From assembly GCA_025174535.1 (NCBI GenBank), contig JALBUN010000018.1, positions 815,001 through 879,000 on the forward strand: a stretch of 64,000 nucleotides of DNA. Reading direction: 5' to 3'. This DNA is from Cantharellus purpuraceus (lineage: Eukaryota; Basidiomycota; Agaricomycetes; Cantharellales; Hydnaceae). The translations under genes were made by a program, and so were the position numbers. The notes under the pieces were generated by a model, which was not told the origin of the DNA, made no database searches, and saw only the letters and a program-made list of their open reading frames with translations. Shown here piece after piece: positions 46,201 through 58,256 of this stretch; the first letter of the stretch is position 1; each line of letters starts with the position of its first letter.

Positions 46201-47435
46201 GAGAATATGGTTTCTAGACCCATATCACTGAGTCTGCCAACAGAGATGAGTTGCAGTCTGGTGTCTGGTGTCTGGTATGTAGAGGGCATTTTGTAATAGT
46301 AGTTGGCAGCCTTTCCCACATCGCAGCCGAATGGTGCCTTGAGCCATTGCTTGTATGCTTGAACCATTTATACCATGTATGTAGCGAGGTGTTATCGGAT
46401 GAAGATCTGCAAAATCTTCTTTTATTGGGGAATGGTGGCTTGTCGCTCCTGAGTCAAAGTAGTACGGCAGTTGATCTGTTGCGCATGCTGCAATATTTTC
46501 CCAGTCCACTGACGATTCATTTGGGTGGTTGAGTAGATCTTGGAGCACCGCACAAGATTCTGACCCTGAGTCATCATCAGTGACCTCTGAGACAGCTGTG
46601 TGAGCTTGTTCCTTCTTCTTATCCTCCTTCCGTTGTTTCTCTTTTGCAGTCTTCCACCAGTCTGGTGCCTTGCCTTCACTTCCCCCACCCTTTTCCCAAC
46701 ACTTTTGATCATATGTCCTTTTTTGTTGCAGTTTGAACACTTCATGGGCTTATTTGCTGCTTTCGCATTCTTCTGCTTCGCTGCAAGTAGGACATCTTCA
46801 CTCTTGATCAGTTTGTGATGTCTGGATTCCTGTGCTTCAGCTTCAATGCGTTGAATGATAGCAGAGGGGGTGAGTGCCAACAATGAGGTGATGAGGATCT
46901 TTCACAGCCCTTCAAATTCACTGTCGCACATTGCATGGAGTAGTAAACCAACGGTCCATTCTTCCTTTGTTGGGGGTTCGCCACTGTATATTGCATCCAT
47001 GTAATCTCTGAGATCTGTGAGTACCAATGAGGCGGTTGCCACGATGGTAAAGTGCAGTTGCATAGCATTTTTAAGTGCATTGAATTTGGCGTTGATGCCA
47101 CTCTGGTATGTCTTCCTCTTAAGGTGCTCCCAAGCTTCAGAGGCTGAAGAGTATTGTTCCATTTCCTGGGAAAGCGAGTCTTCAATGACCTGACACAGTG
47201 TCCCAATGATTCTGTCGTTCATTTTGTTCCATTCAACCCTCTTGGCTGCATCTGTCGGAGGTACCTTTTTGTCCCCATCGACGTAGGTCCATGTACCATT
47301 CACTCGAAGTATTGCATGGCATTTCCTGGACCATTGAGGCCAGGTGCCAGCAGTGAGTACACCAACGGTCTTTTCAGTAAGTCTGATGTCCATCATACTG
47401 AAGTGCTTTTGTGCAGTAGCCCTTTTGTTTTTCAA
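43265..47435 (-). pseudogene. gag-pol: Copia-2 gag-pol relic
   Basis: Gag runs from Met 47435 to about 46808 with one stop at 46902. The CCHC knuckle (CSNCNKKGHM, then a frame change, then C) lies near 46720, and the protease YYFDSGATSHH near 46440. The integrase HCC finger (CDHCILGKQ) and DDE core (IFSDITGLED, FRMDNRGEY, GKVERVH) lie at 46016-45549, with a stop just after. The reverse transcriptase is 45000-44050, with HVDDMA near 44160. RNase H is 44047-43265 (TDSDYAGC, VEYVASCHATKEAMW, GDNTGSISL). Frame breaks occur near 46730, 45545, 44590, 44190 and 44050. Confidence 0.92.
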
Positions 47436-47459
47436 AAGTGTGGCACGGGGTCCTTAACC

Positions 47460-47726
47460 TATTGAAGTCTGATAATGATCAAGACTAGATAACAAAAGAA
47501 ATAAGCAAGTGGGCAGGGAATGCATATTCTAGTGCTCCTCACCTCAGCCCGTATATTGTGAATACGGCTGAGGGAGAACAAGCAACCACAGACGTGTTAT
47601 ATATGTCTGCGGTGGTGAAAATTTTAAGTGTGTATACGTAATGTATTGAGGCTTGAAACGCGGCAGTAATGTGCATGATACGCTGTGATGTGTCAACGAC
47701 ACGCGCACATTTCACATACTCCAATA
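47460..47726 (-). repeat. Copia-2 5' LTR
   Basis: 267 bp, complete. The adjoining leader carries GGTTAAGGACCCCG, a possible primer-binding site. Confidence 0.9.
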
Positions 47727-47731
47727 CGGCA

Positions 47732-48364
47732 TATGCCGGGGCTAATAATTATTAGTAGCATATACTCTCTAGTGCTCTGCTGGTCTAGCATTTGTTGAAC
47801 ATGGACGCGTCAACGCGTCTATTGTTTGGATCCACGGCGGTCCACAGTCCTACAGCCTGAGCGGTGGCACTAACTGTTTATGGATGCCGCCAGAGATATA
47901 TATAAGAGAAAATTTTCATGTACTGAGGTTCATACTACAGTCTCTCCCTCATAGTTTAATAACGAACTAATAATTCTTTTATAGTATCTCTTTTAGGTTA
48001 GACAATAATATATTAGTCTTCATACAATCAAGACTGAGTATCTCTTTTAGCTTCCACTGCGTTATAATTCTCAACAAGCATATGCTCAGACGTAACCATA
48101 TTCGATACAGTTCTCCATGCCGCCAACTCTCTGCAAATATTAGACCGCCGAGAGCATGAGGCTAAAATGTGCTCTTCGGATACCCAATGTTCTGATCCGC
48201 TCCAATGGATCTCTCGGCAATCTGCCTCAGTCGTTATCCACAGCTGTACTCACCATTCATGGCAAGCCATCAGAGGCTGGTGGACACACTGGATTATTCT
48301 GTTGATAGACGCTGATGCTGATGGACATCAAGTGTTTTCATTTGTAACGAATCTTATGCAGCAA
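47732..48364. other. Intergenic stretch with promoter-like sequence
   Basis: Contains AGATATATATAAG near 47890, a TATA-like site, followed by short T-rich repeats. No open frame with a recognisable product. Confidence 0.35.
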
Positions 48365-50800
48365 CTGCTCTGACACCTCACCCAGTATCTTTCTTACTAC
48401 TGATGAATCAGAGCTCAAAGTAATAGATACATATGCTTTCGTCAACATAGCACCAAAGCATTTGACTACGGACCAAGAATCCGAGCTTGGGAACATGAGG
48501 TAGATTCAGGCCGAATCCTACTGCAGGAATCTGCTGGTCTGTCCCCTTTGCTATCAGTCGGAATTTTTTGTTCGCAAGCCTTCAACATAATGAATTGACC
48601 ATGGAAACAGCTCCATTCAGTCTGGGACTTGTGAATTAGTAGGGGGATGGACTTGAGGCGCCACACATTCAGGCCATCACTGTAGCCATGAGAATAATAT
48701 CGCCTCAAGGTTAGAAACCTAGTTGGTAACCGCTGTTCAATGTTGTTGATACAAGTAGCGCTCTCCAAGATCCAGGTCTATATATGAGCCTCTTGTAACG
48801 TTCTTCCTATCGCATATTTAGTCCATTCAGTATACACAACCCTTCATCTTCCCATCGACATGGCATCACCTCAAGCACAACAGGCGGCAATTCAAGCAGC
48901 ATCGGATAGGTACGCGGCCGCTTGGCATTAGCGCATTTGATATTTGAATTCGTATGATACCAGCATGGCCTTCGGTTACACACTTATGGCTGCCCTTGGT
49001 GAGTTAAAGGCTTGTGTGCTCAACCCAGCTAACAGCCTTCCGCTCGGAACAGCTCTTCTTACCTACGATACCTGCCTCACAATGAGACACGAAATTGATT
49101 ACATATGGAATAGGAAGTTGAAATTGGGAACTGCCCTCTATTTTCTAGCCCGATATCCCGCGCTACTATTGGCCTCGATGGTGATAATCTTGAATTTCTT
49201 CAATCCATCACCTCAGGTGTGTTTCCGTTATGACTTAACATGACACACGCAGATGAAACTTGAAATGTAGTAAGTTCAAAGGCGTTCTTTGTAACGCAGA
49301 AATTCATACCGATCAGGACATGTAATGGGATCATTCACTTTACCGATAGTGTTAACCTCCTCCCCCTGATCGGCATTCAAGGTGACACAATATTCTGTTC
49401 TCAGCAATAGGCCATTGACGACAGCGATGATGCAGGCCTTCTCCTGGCACGGACGTATGCCATTACCGAATACAAGAGATCGGTGTTAGTCGTCCTTGGG
49501 GTTCTCGATGGTTTTGCCATCACAGTGGTCCTGGTATGTTCACATGTCTGCATTGCTGTGGACGTGCATGACGGCAGCCATCACAGGCTGGATCAACTTT
49601 GGATAGGTGTGACATCACCAGTGCGCAGCTCCACACACTCTTCATGTGAGTACAACATAGTCTGAAATGCACCGTGCTCAATGAACCACCAGGCGTACGA
49701 CAAGTGAACCTGTTCTGTATGATCATGTCATTGATTCCCTCTTTGCAGTTGATGACGTCAGTTCGATCTCAACCATCTTGTTTGACACAGTAGTGGTGGC
49801 TGTAACACTGGCCAGCACACTCGGGATGTGGAGGGTATACAAAAGGTCAACATGGAATAGGCTGACACTCACACACTTGCTAGCTCAGCAAAGTAAGTCA
49901 TGGCCTCCGTTCCAGGAGTGTGCTTACAGACAGATATCGATATCAGGTCTGATAAGATTCGGGTATTTCATCCGCTATCTTCACCAGCGAATCCAAAATT
50001 GATCACTACCAGGTTTGTCCTCACTCTTACGCTTTCGGATGTGATCCTTCGATTGGTATGTCAAATACCAATTATTATGTCTAGACTAACCAAACGTGCT
50101 AGGCCTTACGAGTGAGTTACATATTGATATATCGTATTGCTGCGCCAACTCGAACTTTAGCCAACCCTTCGAAATGTTCTTTCATCTGCTCAGAATAGGT
50201 GAATCGGAATCGGACATTACAGCTATTGACTAATTATACATAGCTTGTCGGTAATCATCATCTGCCGATTCCACCTCGACCTCCAAAGGAGCCATGCACA
50301 CCTTGATACCGACACGTCCCAGGGCCTGCCTTCGAGATCTCTCGGAAGCTTCCATGTGGCCACCCATAGCCTGCACGATGCTGTGATGGCCGAGTTTGGC
50401 GATTCGGAAGCTGACGAGCGTATCGGAACCGGATCCTCGCGGGAGGAGGTCATGCCTACGGATGAGGACATGTCAGCAGGGATGACAGAGAACGACATCG
50501 CGCTCGTTGAAGTTCTGTCCCAGCCACAAGATGTTGAAAATCCCTTGGACGCGTAGTGTCGGGCCATCAGTTAGTCTTCTCGTTCGATTGGGATTATCGG
50601 TGTGGCGGAATCTCTAATGACATTATTCGCAGTACTTTTATCACGAGTGCTATGGGACATAGAGGCAAGCGCGTGGAGCTGCGTAGCATGTGTATTTATT
50701 CATGTCAAGCTCCCAAGGTAATAGAGAGACGTTGCCATTTGAACTGCTTTGTTTGCGTAACTACATTTGTATCCGATATTTCATAACATCGATTTATTTA
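48365..50800 (+). repeat. Tandem segmental duplication, unit 1
   Basis: The gene at 48860-50556 with its 5' flank (from about 48365) and 3' flank (to about 50800) is repeated at about 52340-54710. The offset is close to 3.9 kb. Coding, intronic and flanking parts are all still alignable. Confidence 0.85.
48860..50556 (+). CDS. DUF6533-type multi-pass membrane protein, copy 1
   Basis: Exons placed with confidence are 48860-48909, 48964-48998, 49053-49216, 49300-49381 and from 49436. Later exons include about 49749-49893 and a last exon from about 50236 to TAG 50556. The hallmark is LLTYDTCLTMRHEIDYIWNRKL, followed by LGTALYFLARYP and further hydrophobic segments (VVLGVLDGFAITVVL, ILFDTVVVAVTLAS), matching the basidiomycete DUF6533 family with about seven helices. 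The last exon gives a helix end (SVIIICRFHLDLQ) and an acidic cytoplasmic-type tail. The in-frame TAG near 48930 lies inside intron 1. The role of the family is unknown. Confidence 0.8.
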
Positions 50801-51671
50801 CAACTGTACTCGAAGAATGCGTGGGTTAAATGAAAGTAACCTCTTCTCCTGCTCACTATTGAGATCTGAATTAAGATCTACAGAAGGTAATTAGTATATG
50901 GGTATGCACTATAGTACGAAGAATGTGATCTCACCTCAGTTGTGGTTAAAACAGGTGAGGAACATAGCCTACGAGCACATATGTACTTCTTATTAGGGCG
51001 AATCCCAATACTCGCACTGGACACACGCAGCCAAAATAGAGAATCGCAGCGCGGGTGTGGGCGTGGGTGTGGGTGTGGGCGTGAGCGTGCGCAGTTCGAG
51101 GCTGTGTGCACACATTGCAGAGGTGGGGAATTTGCGTGACTTGGGTAGGAGCAGGAGCAGGCGCGGGAGTGTTGCGGATGCGCGAACGTTGCAGCCTCAG
51201 AGTCCGAGCTTGAACAGGGTGTGCTTGGCTTCCGGCAGCGGGAGCTCATAGAGACGATCAGCTAGTACGAGTGAGCCGCCGCTTGTGAGATTGAGCTCGT
51301 CTCATCGGGTGGCGGAGACAGGACCCCTGAGTCGAGAAAGGTGTCGTGTGAGTGGGAATGGTAACGAGAATGAGAGCTAGTTGGGGACAATTATGCGTGC
51401 TTTCTCCTTTTACATTCTTGCGCCTTTGTGTCTGTTCACTTTTTCTATTCTGCATGATTAAGCATTGTTGAGATAGTGCTGTATTAGACGGAGGCACGTT
51501 ATTGCTCAAGTGTATGTTTTTGTGGCGGTGTCGTTTTTGCATTCTGATTGTGGCTGATGAAGTGACAGTTGCCACGTGCGTGCCTGTGGAGGCAAATCTA
51601 CAAACATGGACGTTTGTGGACCGTTGTATATCCAACAGCGCGCTCCCGCATTTCCTACAACAGTACTGTTA
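50801..51671. other. Intergenic stretch with GT-rich simple repeat
   Basis: A GTGGGC/GTGGGT microsatellite-like run occupies about 51055-51095. The block around it (51040-51170) recurs at 56209-56330, and 51595-51662 recurs inverted at 55905-55965. No gene. Confidence 0.5.
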
Positions 51672-51860
51672 GAGTTGCACGTCGACTCACACTAATTTCG
51701 AGGCACACTCAGTGAGGGACTGGAAGCGGCTCAATGCTTTGTTGCTTGTTCAGCCTGACCGAACCTGGGCCAATCATTACGGGTCACATTCACCAATAGA
51801 CATGAATTTTCTGGAATACGCAGCATGGGTGTGTGTCACAGTTCTTTGTGATGCTCGACA
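51672..51860 (+). repeat. Dispersed repeat Y, copy 1
   Basis: About 180 bp, similar to 56365-56545 (for example GGGTCACATTCAC and ATAGACATGAATTT). Non-coding. Confidence 0.6.
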
Positions 51861-52339
51861 AGCACCGAGTACTCTAAATCGTTGTGAGTATTGTCATTGC
51901 CATGCCAGCTTAACCAGACAACTTGATCAGTCTGAGTCATCGAGAAGCGCTGTCCAACGCTTTATCTAGCACATCATTCACAGTGCAATACTTCTGTTCC
52001 TAGATATATCATGAATGATAGATGTCGATTTGGTTGTCACAGCGCTCAGGACTTCTCTATGTGTAAGGCATCGCGGCTGTGCTCGGGAAACCTCACCACT
52101 TGCATTCATCAGTGCAGGTGCAGTGCTCTGCGGGTCAGACCTAAACATTTTCCTGCAGTTCGTAATGTCACCAACCCCCTGTATTTTATGGTCGAATCTT
52201 AGACTGCTGGAGGATGAGGATGAAAGGCTCATCTCCCGATACCCAATATTTTTGAGACACTCAAAGAGGTGCGCACTAAATTATCCTGTTTATAGACACT
52301 GGAATTGATCTAAATTTAGAGTTTTCACTTGCCACAAGT

Positions 52340-54710
52340 GCTATGCAGCGACAGCCACCTATCATCTTTACTAATGATGAATCAGATCTCGAAGTCCTAG
52401 ATGTACATGCTTTTGTCAACATAGTGTCAAAGCGCTTGACTACGGACCAAGAATTGGATCCTAGCGTAGAAACTTGAGATAGATTCAGGCAGAACACTGC
52501 TGCAGGAATCTGCGGGTCTGCCCTCTTTTCGGTCGGTTTGTATGTCTCGCTGGCAAAGCTTCAACTCATGAATTGGCCATACAAACGAGGGTATTCTTGT
52601 GGTTCTATACCTAGCTATTCATCGCTATTGATATGATGCGGCTGATCCGAGTAGCGCTCTCCAGGCATATATATATGAGCCTTTCATAACGTTTTGCCCA
52701 TCACATTCTCTTCACGCTCTAGTCTACTTGGTATCCATAACCCATCATCTCCCCATCAACATGGCATCTCAAGCAGACCAGGCCGCAATTCAAGCGGCAT
52801 CAGATACGTATGTGGCCGCTTGGTATTATCGCATTGAAACATCGATAATTGAACTCCTATGGCACCAGCATGGTGGTCTTTTACACTCTTATAGCTGCCA
52901 TTGGTGAGCTCAAGACTTGTGCCTACCACAGCTAACAGCCTTCCGCACGGAACAGCTCTTCTTGTCTATGATACCTGCCTAACCATGACATACGAAATCG
53001 ATTACATATGGAATAACAAGTTGAAATTAGGAACTGTCCTCTATTCTTTAGTGCGATACCCTGTGATACTGTATATCTCGGGAGTGACAATCGAGAATTT
53101 CCTGAATACGTCACTTCAGGTGTGTTTCTTTGATGACTTTCCTTACGCACGCTGATGACACTTCGTGAATGCAGTAAGTTCAAGGGCATTCCTTGTAGCG
53201 CAGAAACTCATACCAATTAGGACATGTAACGGGATTCTTCGCTTTACCGATAGTGTTAACCTCCTCCCAATCATTGGTATTCAAGGTAATATGGATATGT
53301 TATTCTCAGAAATAGGTCATTGACAACAGAGGGTATGCAGGCCTTCTACTGGCACGCACGTATGCCATTACCGAACACAAGAGAGTACTATTAGTCGTCC
53401 TTGGGGTTCTCGGTGGTTTGGCCTTCATACTGGATCTAGTATGTATGCACGTTTGCATCTCTGTGGACATGCATGACGGCAGCCATCACAGACTGGATCA
53501 ATTTTGGATAAGTGTGACATCACCAGTGCACAAATTCACACACTCATCATGTGAGTCCAGCATAGTCCCCACTGCACCGTTCTCAACGAAGCCCCAGACG
53601 TATGACAAGTGAACCTGATCTGCATGATGATAGCATTGATTCCCTCCTTGCAGTTGACTACGTCAGTGGGATCTCGACCATCTTGTTTGACACAGTAGTG
53701 GTGGCTGTGACACTGGCCAGCACACTCGGAACATGGAGAGTATACAGAAGGTCGACATGGAACAGACTGACACTCACACACTTGCTGGCTCAGCAAAGTA
53801 AGTCATAGCTTCCATTACAGGAGTGTGCTCACAGAAATATATTGATATTAGGTCTCATGAGATATGGGTATGACATCGGTTATCTCTGCCAACGAATCCA
53901 GAATTGACCTTTTACCAGGTTTGTCCTCACTCTGACGCTTTCAGATTTGATCCTTCGATCGGTATGTCAATATTTGGATTCTTATGCCCTGACTCATTCA
54001 ACCTGCTAGGCCTTGCGAGTGGGTCACACATGATGTTTGCTGCATAGCCGCTCCAACTCTCGAAATTTAGTCTACTATTTCAGATATTCTTGCATATATT
54101 CAGAACAGGTGGATTGATATCAGACATCGCAATCATCGACTAATTATATCCAGCTTGTCCGTAATTATCATATGCCGTTTCCATCTCGATCTCCAAAGGA
54201 GCCATGCACACCCTAATACCAACACTTCCCAGGGCCTACCTTCGATATCCCTGGGAAGCTTCCATGCGGCGACCCGAAGCCTGCACGATGCTGTGATGGC
54301 CGAGTTTGGCGATCCGGACACTGACGAGCGTATCGGAACCGAATCATTCCGGGACAAGGCCATGCCAACGAATGAGGACATGCCTGCAGGGACGATGGAG
54401 AACCACATTGTGCTCGTAGAAGTTCTGTCCCAGCCACAAGACGTTGAAACTCCCTTGGAGGCGTAGTAACCATCAGTTAGTCTTCTTCATGTTCTGTTGG
54501 GATTGTTGATGTGACGGTACTTTTATCATGATTTGCAGTATTTGTGTCACGAATGTTGTGGGACATCGTAGCAAGCGTGCGTAACGGTGTGTTTTGTGTA
54601 TTTATTCATATATCCAATCTCTGTGCGAAGATCACAGAGATCTTGTCATTCGAATATTCTCGCTGTGTAGCTACATTTGTAACCGATGTTTCATAACGTC
54701 CTATTTACAA
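52340..54710 (+). repeat. Tandem segmental duplication, unit 2
   Basis: Partner of 48365-50800. Confidence 0.85.
52761..54466 (+). CDS. DUF6533-type multi-pass membrane protein, copy 2
   Basis: Tandem paralogue of 48860-50556 with the same intron positions. Exons are 52761-52807, 52869-52903 and 52956-53119, then the same later order, ending at TAG 54466. It reads MASQADQAAIQAASD, then LLVYDTCLTMTYEIDYIWNN, and ILFDTVVVAVTLAS near 53700. The C-terminal acidic tail differs by substitutions only. No lesion was found in the exons checked. The TATA-like TATATATATG lies about 90 bp upstream. Confidence 0.78.
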
Positions 54711-54799
54711 CTGTGCTCGAAAAGTGCGGTCAGTTAGATGGAATGCAACCTCTCCTGCTCACGGAATCTCGCATGATGCACATGTAAGAGGCACCTGGA

Positions 54800-55910
54800 C
54801 ACACGCACCCCCATAGAAGCAGAAGCAGTGGCTGGAAGCAAAATCAAGGCAATCGGACCCTATGAGTATTTTATGCTTTCTAACTTGCAACAATAGTTGT
54901 GCAACTGCAAACCATGGCGTCATCGTCGTTGTTTATCAGGGTGTCAGGGTGCAGTGTGCTTGAGGTTGGCGGGCACGCAGGAACAATCCCAGCCCCGAGC
55001 ATCAGAGTCTCGTTGACACATCGGCCATCGGCATCCCCGAATGCCTCGGCACCCGGCCAATCTGTATCCCATAATCGGCCAACACGGCCTCCATCACGGG
55101 GGGACTATCGGCGGGATCATCTTCGCCACATTTGCGAGTATGGCGGTGGCACGGCCAGAGCCAGAGACGGGCTGGCCTCCGTCGACTGCAAGTTGTCACT
55201 CGAGCCCGGGGGCGTGCTGGGCATGGCAGGCTGCAGTGTGCAGCATAGCACACAGCAGCAGCACGAGGCACGTAATACTGTCACTCCTACCGGCCTCACA
55301 CGCTCGGGGGGTTCTGCCAATGTCTCCGGAAACGGCTACGGGAACGGGAACAGGAACGGGAACGGGAACGGGGACGGTAGTGGGCATGAGATGAACAGCG
55401 CAGTGTGCCACGGCGCATACGACATATGACGGTCTAAGCTGGCATATATGCCGAGTCGTCCGTCGGCCTGGGCCACCGAGTATAGTCGGCCTGCCACTGC
55501 TGCTGCGGAGCCCTCATCCTGTTACTCACTAGAGATTACTTCGGACTCGTTCGCTGGGCCTGCCGCCGCGATTAATAAACAATAATGATAACCTTGCAGA
55601 AGCCGGTGCCGGCGTGTGACTCCGGCAGCGGGAGAGTGAGGGCAGGGAGAGAGCGGTTTAGGGTGTGCTTCACATTGTGCCTAATGACCACGGGTTTATT
55701 GGCCTTTTGCAAAAGGGCTCCTAATTATTATTACGCTAACAATATGGTGCCAAGTCATTCATCGACCGGAGCCACTGCGGGGGGGGCTTCACGCAGTGGC
55801 CCTCTGGACCTTACTCCGAACCACTTTGCTGCACCTGCCACCGAGATTAATGATAACAACAACAACCTATGTGCGTCACGTACGCCGTGGAAGCCTGTGC
55901 TTGTTGTATA
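54800..55910. other. GC-rich stretch without a convincing gene
   Basis: Open frames of 176 (54899-55429) and 108 residues (55585-55911) on the plus strand have low-complexity composition and no recognisable domain. A hexamer run of GGAACG type at about 55335-55380 causes Asn/Gly repeats in one frame and Pro/Val repeats in another. I do not support a CDS here. Confidence 0.35.
55335..55382 (+). repeat. Hexanucleotide minisatellite
   Basis: About seven imperfect units of GGAACG/GGAACA. Confidence 0.7.
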
Positions 55911-56208
55911 AAACGCGGGAGCGTGTTGCCAGATACACGACGGTCCACAAACGTCTATGTTAGTTGATGCTGCGTCGCTACCGGGTTGAATTGGACGCGA
56001 GATGTATAAGAAAGAAATAACCTCAGTCTTCGCTTTTACAAGACTGAGATTCGTATCACATTCGTTTTTACACAGGGCGTCGCTGCACTCGACTCCGCCC
56101 CTGCCTTTACCGGCTCAGCCCTCGCTCTTGTTGTAGTACCCCTCTGTCCCGCCGCCGTCGCTCTCGTCCTCGTTGCGAAGTCCCACATTTCCGTATCCGC
56201 ATTCACCA

Positions 56209-56545
56209 ATTGAGAATCGCAGTGTGGGTGTGGACATGGGTGTAGGCGTCAGCGTGCGCAAGTCGAGGCTGTGTGCGCGTATTGCAGAGGTGGGGAATTT
56301 GCGTGACCTGAGCAGGAACCAAGCAGGAACAGGACCCAACGCGCGCGTCTACCGGTAAGGGTGCAAGTGTTGTTGGAGTTGCGGGTCGACTGACAACGAT
56401 TTTGATGAACACTCAGCGAGGGACTCGCAGCAGCTCTGTTGCTGTATAGCGTGCCGATCCCGGGCCAATCTTCACGGGTCACATTCACAATTTATAGACA
56501 TGAATTTGCTGGAATAGGTGTGTCACAGAGCACAGTACCTGACAG
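56209..56545 (+). repeat. Dispersed repeat block, second copy
   Basis: 56209-56330 matches 51040-51170 and 56365-56545 matches 51672-51860 in the same order. About 500 bp less separates them here. The block ends where the truncated dehydrogenase gene begins. Confidence 0.6.
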
Positions 56546-56557
56546 ATAGCACCGCTA

Positions 56558-57671
56558 TAAGTCACCGCCTGCGGCCGGAACCTCTAAGGCGCGTACATGG
56601 GCTTCAGCAACGTCACGCACGTCCATCCACCCATGGCCGGGAGCGGGACCCACGAGGGGAGAAACTCCTGAGAAATTACCTTTCACTAAAACGTTATACA
56701 AGGCCAGGTTCGACAAATTGAGCGTGTCAACAGTCGTGACTGCCTGGCGCGGTGGTTGTAACCCAATGTACATGACTTTAGGGTCATTCAAGGCAAGGTA
56801 TGTGATGAGTGCACTCACGCCGAAGACCCATGGAGGGTTTATCATGGCGAGATCCCATCCTACGTTTGATTTGCCTCTCTTGTAGAAATCCCAAAGAGCT
56901 TTAAGACACGCACCAGGTCAGTCAACTCGGATACACACAGCCCCATGGTCATGAAGAGACCACCAGGCACACCTTTCTCCGCCAGTATCTTGGAGGCCGT
57001 ATACATGACCACAGGTGGTGTGGCTTCTCCTTTCTGTTCACATAAAGTGACGGGAAACTCAATCCAGTCAGCTTCGGAAATTGTTACGGGCGCTTCCTCA
57101 GTGTTAAGACACGTGAGGATAGACGAAGTGTATATGATGCGTCGCAAAGATGAGCTCAGGCAACAAGAGTTAGATCTCTTGAACACTGCGTGCTAATGTG
57201 CACACACCCATGTTTCAAAGCACCGTTCAACATCCCCACGACACTATTCACCACAGGATCGATGATCTGAAAAGAAGAATATCACTAATTCGCGTCACTA
57301 CATTAACCTTCGTGCATACCTTTCGGGTGGGTGGCACTCAGGTGTAGTGGAGATGCAGCATGGATAAATCCCTCCACACCTTTCACAGCCTCGTCCAACG
57401 CCCCATCCTACATGACCCTTCCTGTCAGCGCTCCTCTCAGGTCTCTTTTCCTGATACGTACCTTGGTATCGCCCACAACATGAAGCTCCAGCTTGTCACC
57501 ATATTCCTTATACGTCTCCAACAAATGTTTCCCTCGTGCTTCAGCGAGCACTGCAGCTCGTACTTTATATCCCCTCTCGAGGAGCGTGCCTACAATTCAT
57601 GTAGCAATGAAACCGCTAGCACCGGTTACCAGGGTCGTAGGAGGTGGGCCGCTGGATGCAAGTGCGGGCAT
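56558..57671 (-). pseudogene. Extended short-chain dehydrogenase (NAD-dependent epimerase/aldehyde reductase type), decayed
   Basis: Met 57671, then the Rossmann motif TGASGFI. The body reads DGALDEAVKGVEGFIHAASP, the active site is YTASK (Y-X3-K) near 57000, and later come NPPWVFG and GWMDVRDVAEAHV. This is the Gre2/cinnamyl-alcohol-dehydrogenase-like group, which reduces aldehydes or ketones with NADPH. A TGA at 57597-57599 replaces a Trp expected in the first helix. The exon junction near 57330 does not keep frame. The protein stops at TAG just after GGDL, about 60 residues short, next to a dispersed repeat. Most likely a pseudogene, though a single sequencing error could explain the TGA. 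Confidence 0.75.
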
Positions 57672-57799
57672 TACCGTCAAACGAGTAGTGTAGCTGAGTA
57701 TAATGTGTTCACTGCCGTCAGGTCTTTGCCCCAAAATACTAACAGGTTCTTCGGTTCTTGTATCTTGAAAGGCTGTAAGAGTCTGATTAGATTATATGT

Positions 57800-58160
57800 C
57801 ATTCGGTTACCGGTGACCGCGTGAGCATGTACTTCCGCTGTACTCTCTCATCAATCCCAAGTCTCGTCGGGCTCTTAGTCTGTAGGTAGCCCGAGGGTGC
57901 TGGTGTAATATCGAGAGCCTTCGTCATGATATCTGCAAAGTTTCTAACCGTACGCATAAAGTGGCGCAGCCGTGGAGTCGGGCAGCGGCCTGCAGGGCCA
58001 TAGCATATATGCACACTGAGAAAACCGACCTCACAATGAAGGATACTCCAATCACACCCGTCCATGGACTGAATAACATAAGACACTATAGTGGTGTCAT
58101 AGTGGTGTATTTGTGCTTCTTTATGTACACCAACGTGCACTCAAGATTCGATTGGAAAAG
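57800..58160 (-). pseudogene. Possible copia RNase H tail relic
   Basis: A minus-strand frame contains RTVRNFADIMTKAL, resembling the conserved end of copia polyproteins (NPADIFTKAL type). Surrounding sequence is too decayed for a firm call. Confidence 0.3.
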
Positions 58161-58256
58161 GTCTTCACCAAAAAACAGCAATTTAGAGAGCTACGCACGC
58201 TTCAACCCAAATACATAGCTAGCTCAGCCGCTCACGATACATCAGGTTGAAAATGA

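Larger units (their letters stand above)
43028..47726 (-). mobile_element. Copia-2, full-length defective element
   Basis: 4699-bp Ty1/Copia element bounded by LTRs TATTGGAGTATG...GACTTCAATA (minus orientation) and the exact target duplication CGGCA (43023-43027 and 47727-47731). Gag, CCHC knuckle, protease, integrase, reverse transcriptase and RNase H are all recognisable but in broken frames. Confidence 0.94.

Noticed and set aside
48925..48935. In-frame TAG near the start of DUF6533 copy 1
   Set aside because: It lies inside intron 1 (48910-48963). The second copy has the same intron with a better GTATGT donor.
51055..51095. GTGGGY run as telomere-like repeat
   Set aside because: Too short and irregular. 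It is not the fungal TTAGGG unit, and a diverged copy lies at 56 kb inside a larger repeat.
55117..55411. Minus-strand frame with a Pro/Val repeat
   Set aside because: Same minisatellite read on the other strand; no support.
54899..55429. 176-residue plus-strand frame with Asn/Gly repeats
   Set aside because: The composition comes from a hexamer minisatellite and GC-rich DNA. Other frames are equally open and no domain is visible.
57395..57460. Second in-frame stop (TAG) in the dehydrogenase gene
   Set aside because: Placing the intron end at that TAG gives a standard 54-nt intron and the expected residues.
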